Below, piece by piece: positions 52,919 to 59,390 of a stretch of DNA of 59,390 nt. The stretch's first letter is position 1, and the number at the start of each line of letters is the position of its first letter. The notes beneath the pieces are model-generated. The model did not search any database. It was not told the origin of the DNA and saw nothing but the letters and a program-made list of their open reading frames with translations. Source of the stretch: Chlorokybus atmophyticus (Eukaryota > Streptophyta > Chlorokybophyceae > Chlorokybales > Chlorokybaceae); assembly GCA_009103225.1 (NCBI GenBank), contig RHPI01000671.1, forward strand, positions 43,709 to 103,098, given 5' to 3'. The position numbers and the translations under genes are program-made.

Positions 52919-53649
52919 GGTGTGATAGTGGTATACTTGGTTGCTGAGTCTAATATCTATGGAGTGTTGTGCTGTCAACTTAAGCACTGTGCGCTCAGCG
53001 GCAAAAGGCGTTGCTGGGTGCATTACATATCCAAGCAGTGAATGGTTGTCGCCGCATGGTCAATGTTACACATTCCAGGTATTGTACGCCTTGTATCAGG
53101 GTTTGTCACTTGTTTCGTCATGCCTCAGTCGTAAGTAGGTCAATCGCAACTGAACTTCATCTGTTGTCTGCAAGCTGTGTCCTCCACTGCCACAAGCTTG
53201 ACTAGATAATATGAGCAACTTCCACCTTTGCAACACTGATACTGCTAATACTGCTGGATCTGGCACGCACAGAATTCCTACCATGATCACGCTGACGCCA
53301 GCTTAACGGGGCGACAGCCTGCAGGTGAATGCATCCAGCAGATCCCCCCCCCCTCCCTGCGCATGCACACGTGAACGTGCATGACAGGACACATAGCTTT
53401 AAGAGATATGCACTTTGTGAATGTAGCCTGCACTTATAACACAATCAAATGAACACAACTAGCATACGACACGCAGTATTAGTGCTTGAACGCACTCGCA
53501 CACACTACAACACAACAAGCAAACTCAGCAACGGGTGATCCACGATACCACAGTCAAGAATGTTGTACAACGGGATGAAGGATGGACAAGTGTACCTCTA
53601 CCTCAAGCACCCGCCTCACATCGAACACTTGCAGCACTGCGTGATGCTT
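52919..53649. other. Convergent intergenic region
   Basis: Tail-to-tail gap between the TALE gene and the hydrophobic-block gene. A poly-C run lies at about 53345-53357. I see no gene. Confidence 0.55.
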
Positions 53650-55262
53650 TTAAGCTGCCGCAGCCAGAATGTGGAGGCCGCGAAGGTACAATGGCGTTGG
53701 GGCTGAGGGCTCCCCATCGCCACTTGATGGAGAATGAGATGGTGAGAAAGGCCAGTGCTGTCTGAGAGTGGACAAAGCGCACAACACGGTTGTGAGAGCC
53801 CATGCAGTGGCGCACGCAATGGCGCAGACGACAGTTAGGGAGGCCGCGCAGCACATGCCGAGGCCGAATAGGAAGGCCGTCGCGACGCTGAGGGCCACCA
53901 TGGACATGGCCATCACGGAGAGCATGGCGGGGCCGGCGAAGACGGTGACGGCGATCACGGCAAGCGTCCACACCAGCTTTGCAAATGACTGACGGGAGTA
54001 GTCGCCGCCAAACCCCGATGAAGCTGCAGGCGGGGGATCCAGGCTGGGAGGCGCGCGCTGCTTGCGACGGAGCAGCAGCGTCACGTACTGCCACGCGGAG
54101 TGCAGGCGAGCCAGGCGCGGGTTGGCGAACAATGCGGCCTTGTCGTGCTCCGCGCACTGTGGGCTTGTCACGTAGCCCGGAGGCAGGACTTGGGCCAGGG
54201 CTCTCGGCACCTGCAGATCCAGCTGCTGCGTACATTCTCCATCAGCAACTGGCCGTATGGAGTCCGAATGGTCTCCATCAGCCAGAGATAGCACCTGCAA
54301 AGACAGGTGTATGCATCAGTGCGGTTGCCCTGCAGTGTGACCATCGCATGTACCGTGTCAACACATGATAATCATGTCGCATGCATCGCAGCTGATGTCT
54401 GGGGAAGGAACTTACCGATGCTGAGGGTGTAATGTCCAAGTAGCTGCCATCCTCGATAGCCATGTCAGGTGAGCTCGCACTTTCCCATTCAACGGAAGAG
54501 CTCAATTCGCCATAGCTGTTGGTAGTGTGCAACGTGCCGTGGTTTGTGTCACCACATTCAGACCGCGTGCATGACTCCATACCAGTAATGGGGACTTCCA
54601 GCACGTGCAGATTCACCAACGGTCGCCCTGCAGATAAGGCGCAGCAGTTAGTCGTTACAAGCATCAGCGCACTGTGACCAGAGTGAAGCAAAGGTAACCA
54701 TAACAGTAACTGCTGCTTAGTGTGCACCCGTGCCTGAGCCCCGGAGGTTAACAGGTGAGATGTGCCTGCGGTTGTGGTGAGATTGGTTGTTGGTTGCCTT
54801 GGAGCGCTTGGAGTGCTGCTGCGCTTTGTGTTGGCTGAGCTGCGTAAGGTCCTCGCTGCTGCTGCTCGATGGGCTGCCATCACCAAAGATGGAAAGCATG
54901 CCGCCTCGGCGCTGGGTTGCTTGGGAAGAAGGTGAGATCATGCTGAAGCAACCGTTCCGCCTGATGCAGCATACCAAGTCAGCACTGCTAACAAGTGCAT
55001 ACGTGGTCGGAATGAAGCTGACCAACCTGCCCATGTCTCCACCGTAGCTCCAGCTGTCCATGTCTGCAATGGAAACCAGGCTAGTGCCAGCTCGCATTGC
55101 AGACAGGCTCGAACCTTCAAGTTACAACTCTTGCAGACAGCAATGAGGTGTTCTGGAAAGCCCAAGCCAACTCAGTGCGTCACCTTGAGAAAGTTCAACT
55201 AACCCATCCACCGTGCAAGCCACAACCCAGTGCACAGTAGCCACCGCACGGCCAGCTTTAAC
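53650..55262 (-). CDS. Protein with long C-terminal hydrophobic block, 5' end unresolved
   Basis: Exons that join in phase: 55184-55262, 55027-55063, 54728-54960, 54416-54627 and 53650-54294 (TAA). Total 1206 nt from the first exon seen. The initiating exon upstream of 55262 was not found. The protein begins with a hydrophobic-alternating stretch (AGRAVATVHWVVACTVDGLV). A Ser/Gln/His-rich region follows, then a charged region, then about 68 nearly uninterrupted hydrophobic residues (from KLVWTLAVIAVTVFAGPAML to ATAWALTTVLCAL). This block has a Gly-Pro in its first third. I do not recognise the family. The block is long enough for three membrane helices, or for hairpins like those of oleosins or LDIP/LDAF lipid-droplet proteins. 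That reading is inference. An alternative 3' end in another frame cannot be excluded. Confidence 0.62.
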
Positions 55263-56301
55263 CTGCAAGCCACTCAAAGTCACATGCCAACAACAATGCG
55301 CACGTGTGCAATGCACTTGGTTGCTGCTGCGTGTGTCGGTACGCTGGTGATGGCTAAGCACTGATAAAGCAAAACTAGCTGCATGCAAGCTTCCAGGCAA
55401 AGTCAGTCGGAGGAAAAAACGGGTTACGCATGCGCAGCAGAGCAATTTAACATTTGCCACTTAACATCCAAGTACCGTTTAACACGCAACACAACGCTTG
55501 ATGAGCGCAATGACGTGCTGCTGGAGCAGCTGACACACTCCGGCGTTCCAATCAAGTTTTCCTCCTACGGAAGACCAACAATACGACAGCACCTACCAGC
55601 CAGTCCTAAAGCAATCTCAACGCCATGCAAACGTCAGCCAATCCCGAGGCAAGGCGCACCCACCTAGAACACCCTAGCGGCCGCAGTCCTCACCGGTAGC
55701 TGAAGGCGGACGCCCCGAGGCGGGGAAAACTTCAATGCACCCCAGCAACGTATTTTACCACACCACAACAAAACCCACACGACAAAAACGCCTCCACTCC
55801 ACCCTAAACGCTCCCCCAACCTCACCTCCCCCGCCACCTCTAGCTCCCCCGCCGCCGCCGCTCCTCAACACGTGAAGCTCAGGCCTACTCTGCGCTACTC
55901 TGCTGTGCTCAGGCGCCAGGTCGTGCCTATCCTGACACCTGCTGCCTGCCCGTCCCCCCGTGCTGCCTGCTGCCTTGTGCGTCAACCGCACAACAGCGCA
56001 CAAGCTCGCGCGGCAGCTTAGGGTTTGAATGCGAAGTGGGCAGCGTTGGTTTCCCGCCAAGCAGGGCGGTGTGCAGGCGGCGGCGGCCGAGGTGAGGGTG
56101 GAGGTGCAGGTGGAGGTGGGACTGGAAGCGGAGTGTGATTTTTGGAGGAGAGGCTGTCATAGGTCAAGTTGTGGTGCTGGTGCGAGCTTGCAGTTGGAGT
56201 TGGAGAAGCAAGGGGTTGGCGTTGAGGAGGTGTGAAACGGGCGGCAGCTGGCGGCAGCTGGCGTTACGCCCAACGCTGCTGCCGCCGCAGCACGTCACGG
56301 C
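55263..56301. promoter_or_regulatory. Divergent region upstream of RPA1
   Basis: About 1 kb that must hold the RPA1 promoter and the missing first exon or promoter of the minus-strand neighbour. ACCGTTTAAC lies at 55474-55483. No TATA box is obvious. GC-rich frames at 55755-56235 look non-coding. Confidence 0.4.
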
Positions 56302-59300
56302 ATGGCCAACGTTGCGTTGACCCCCAACGCTGTCGCCAGGATCAACGGCGGCGAGGTGGAGTTCAAGCCTTATGTTCAGGTAAGCGCAGGGCTAGGGATG
56401 ACTGGTTCAACAGCACCATACACGTAGTTCTCTTTTTCTGTATGCTACAGTGCTGGTTAATGTACACGGAATCATACAGCAGTCTTGGTGCCTGTCAACC
56501 CGTAGTGCGCATACTTGACAATGGTGACGGCACAGCGAACCGGTCGCAGCATGGGTCATTACTAGGCTTGAGCAGCAAGGTAGTGACAGAGTTGGAGGCA
56601 CTGCGCGTTATATTGTGCGTTCGTTGCATAGCTTTATCACAATCAAGGTATACCTGCATTGTTGTAGTCGTTTAAGTGCATGTTGCAGCAATGGACTGTA
56701 CTGTACTGTACTCATCGTCAAACACAGGGATTCCATTGCGAGTTTTGTTCTTGTCGAGTAAAAACAGGCGCCAGAGTATGTGTAACAGGGGTGTGAGTAA
56801 GATAAGTGACCTTACTGCTCTTGTGCAGGTCATAGACGTGAAGCGGATTGGTGCAGCGGGTGGCGCTGGGAACCCCACGGAGAGGTACAGGTTACAACTG
56901 TCGGATGGGCAGTACTCGCAGCAGGGTATGCTCGCGACGCAGTTGAACCATCACGTTCAGAGCAACGCTGTCAAGCCTGGAACCGTGCTGCAGCTTGACG
57001 AGTTCATATGCAACACCGTTCAGAACCGCAGGTGCGCCTTGCATGTCAGTATTTGCTTTGCTCAAGTCTGGAATACTGTTTTCAACGTGTTTGCGTGCTC
57101 ACATGGGTTTGTTATATAGCTGATGCTTGTTCTTTTTAGGGTCATAATCATCCTCAGCCTAACGGTGGTTGCGGATCTGGAAGGCATCATTGGTAACCCT
57201 CAACCTTTATCAAATGACGGCACACCAGCAGCGGCGCCGGCTGCGGCACCACCGCGCGCTGCACCTCCACCAGTCATGGAGCAGAAGCCTTTCCCGAATG
57301 GGCCTCCCGCAGGGAATGGAGGCTATGGCGGCGGGTATGCCAGCAGCAATGGGCCGCATGCAAACGGTGCAGCGGGCGGAGGGTATGCAGGCAGCTCATA
57401 CGGTGGTGGTGCTGGTGCTGGTTACTCAAACGGCCCTTACGGTGCATCGCCTGCTCAGCCATCCGCTAGTGGTGCATATGGCAGTGCGTATGGCGACTCA
57501 ACAGTTCCCCCACCGATGTACGGCCAGAACCGAGCACCTATTGCACGCAATCAAGCGCCAGCTGCCATCACCCCAATAAGAAATCTCAACCCATACCAGA
57601 ATCGGTGGACAATACAGGTACATCACTTCTTGGCTGCCCAACAGTTGGTGTTCCATGCTTCTCACGCAGTTCTCGTCTCCAATTGGTGGATGTTGAAGCA
57701 TTAGCCGTAACCTCTTCATTGCAATGCAGGCACGTGTTGCAGCCAAGAGTGACATACGAAGGTATCACAATGCCAAAGGCGAAGGAAAGCTCGCCAGCGT
57801 TGACTTTGTAGACTCGGAATCTTGGGACATGCGAGCCACCATGTTTAATGACGCCGTTGACAAGTACTACGACATGCTAGAAGTGGGACGCATCTACTTC
57901 GTGTCCAAAGCCCAGCTAAAACCTGCTAAGCGGGAGTTCAGCAACTGCAAAGCAGAGTACGAGATGACTTTCGACAACAACACTATGGTCGAGCCTTGCC
58001 CAGACTCAGACGACATCCCAAGGCAAACTTTCGAGCTGAAACCCATCAGCGTGATTGAGAACGCTGCCGCAGGTGAAATCCTAGATGTTATGGGTGTGGT
58101 TACAAGCATCAGCCAGGTGCAGAGCATACAGCGTAAGAACGGCCAGGAGACAACCAAGCAGACTATGCAGATCCTTGACCAGTCTGCTCGATCTGTTGAG
58201 ATCTGCTTATGGGGAGACAAGTGCTTGAAAGACGGCGCCAAGATTGAAGGCATGATGAACGCTGGTGAGCGACCGATTATCGCTGTCAAGGCGGGTCGCA
58301 TTAGTGACTTCAACGGCAGGTCTGTGGGCACCATCTCCTCAACGCAGATATCGATCAATCCGGATCTGCCTGCAGCCGCGCAGTTGCGTTCGTGGTATGA
58401 CAGCAACGGCGCTTCAGCGATCCAGTCTGCTGTCAACTTGACTCACGTCTCGGGGGGCGGCACGGGAAGTGGAGTGGAGCTGCGCAAGTTTGTTGCACAG
58501 ATCAAGGCTGAGCTTGGGCAAGGCGAGAAGCCGGACTGGGTGACGATTGTGGGCACCCTCACCTTTATGAAGGTAGACAGCATGAGCTACCCTGCCTGTC
58601 CAGAGAAGATCGGCGACAAGAACTGCAATAAGAAGCTGCAAGATCAGGGCAACGGCACCTGGTACTGCGAACGATGCAGCAAGACTGTGACCGAAGCAAC
58701 CAGACGCTACATCCTGAGCGCGTCTGTTTCTGATTGCACGGGTGCAGACTGGATCACAGCGTTTGACGAGGCTGGCACAGAAATGTTTGGGGTTGATGCC
58801 AACACCATGCACGAATGGAACATCAACAAGGATCCGCGCTTTGCCGCTGCGTTGGACGATGTCAACTTCAAGTTGCGGACCTGGAAGCTTAAGGTTAAGC
58901 AGGAGACCTACAATGACGAGACGCGCATTAAGAACACACTCGTCAAGAGCGAGCTCGTCAAGTTCGCCGCGGAGAGCGAAAGGATGCTGGACAACATTCA
59001 GCGCCTGCAAGCCAACCAGCCTGTCTACCAGAGCGTGAGCACGAGCAACGCTGCAGCAGCACCCGCAGCCTCATACGGCGGGTACAATCAGGACACCTAT
59101 GGCACCAGCACGGCAACGCCCACTGCAGCTTATGCTGGAGCTGGAGGATACGCTGCAAGCGGATATGGTGGTGGCGCCAGCAATGGCCCCGCGTATGGTG
59201 GTGGTGGCGGCGGCGCTGCCGGCGGTGGCGCTGCCGACGGCGGCAATAAGTGTTACAAATGCCAGCAACCTGGTCATTGGGCCAGAGACTGCCCGAATGC

Positions 59301-59390
59301 GGGGGGTAGCGGCGCCGGGACTTCGGGCGGGGGCTATGGTGGCGGAGGCTACAGCGGTGGCGGTGGCGGCGGGTATGGTGGTGGTGGGGG
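56302..59390 (+). CDS. RPA1: Replication protein A large subunit (RPA70), 3' end outside window
   Basis: Binds single-stranded DNA in replication, repair and recombination as part of RPA. Exons 56302-56379, 56829-57031, 57140-57617 and 57730-59390 (still open at the window edge) give about 806 residues. Order: N-terminal OB fold (1-110, with [17 protein letters not shown] and [13 protein letters not shown]), a Gly/Tyr/Ala/Pro linker (about 115-235), DBD-A (from [20 protein letters not shown]), DBD-B ([20 protein letters not shown]), and DBD-C with a four-Cys zinc ribbon ([10 protein letters not shown]...WYCERC, about 543-568). A CCHC knuckle follows ([15 protein letters not shown]762, C765, H770, C775), as in some plant RPA1 paralogues. 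A Gly/Tyr-rich tail then runs off the window. Confidence 0.96.

Noticed and set aside
56029-56235. Val/Glu-rich frame upstream of RPA1
   Set aside because: No splice join to the RPA1 start; the RPA1 model begins cleanly at the ATG at 56302.

Overview
This is a nuclear window from an intron-rich eukaryote of the green lineage, most likely a green alga. The plant signs are a tocopherol cyclase and two alpha-amylases with plastid-type leaders, a plant-style RPA1 with a C-terminal CCHC knuckle, a TALE homeobox protein and a UBC27/UBE2K-type E2 with a UBA tail. Genes are cut into many short exons (up to 17). Almost all introns are GT-AG, with a few GC-AG. Gene models were built by hand from splice sites, reading phase and remembered family motifs. 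Thirteen of the fifteen identified or well-supported models (VTE1, both amylases, CREST-like, SSADH, ICT1, DSN1-like, NDUFAF7, EFG1, UBP14, UBC27, YceD-like, TALE) close exactly in frame from ATG to stop. No database search was run.

Layout, left to right. 0.3-2.2 kb: 3' part of an unrecognised + strand gene. 2.5-5.6 kb: tocopherol cyclase (VTE1, -). 6.2-9.5 and 12.1-15.3 kb: two tandem alpha-amylase genes (+), with an assembly gap between them. 16.8-17.5 kb: a 732-bp perfect (TC)n tract. 19.0-20.8 kb: a membrane protein with CREST-hydrolase signatures (-). 22.2-25.0 kb: succinate-semialdehyde-type aldehyde dehydrogenase (-). 25.8-27.1 kb: ICT1-type peptidyl-tRNA hydrolase (+). 27.9-29.9 kb: coiled-coil protein, possibly DSN1-like (-). 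30.2-32.9 kb: NDUFAF7 (+). 34.0-35.9 kb: EFG1 rRNA-processing factor (-). 36.2-41.2 kb: UBP14/USP5 deubiquitinase (+). 41.2-45.4 kb: gene-poor and AT-richer. 45.4-45.6 kb: a possible 57-residue gene (-). 45.9-47.8 kb: UBC27/UBE2K-like E2 (+). 48.1-50.1 kb: YceD/DUF177 protein (-). 50.5-52.9 kb: TALE homeobox protein (+). 53.7-55.3 kb: protein with a long hydrophobic block, 5' end unresolved (-). 56.3 kb to the end: RPA1 (+), incomplete.

Strands alternate along most of the window, giving short head-to-head intergenic regions (about 280-790 bp) and tail-to-tail ends. Related CCGTT(A/G)A-type motifs recur in these shared upstream regions. The genes do not form one pathway. They are mostly housekeeping functions: plastid metabolism, mitochondrial translation rescue and complex I assembly, ribosome biogenesis, ubiquitin recycling and DNA replication. 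The less described items are the CREST-like protein, the possible DSN1-like protein, the hydrophobic-hairpin protein, the TALE protein with mixed features, and several long perfect DNA hairpins.
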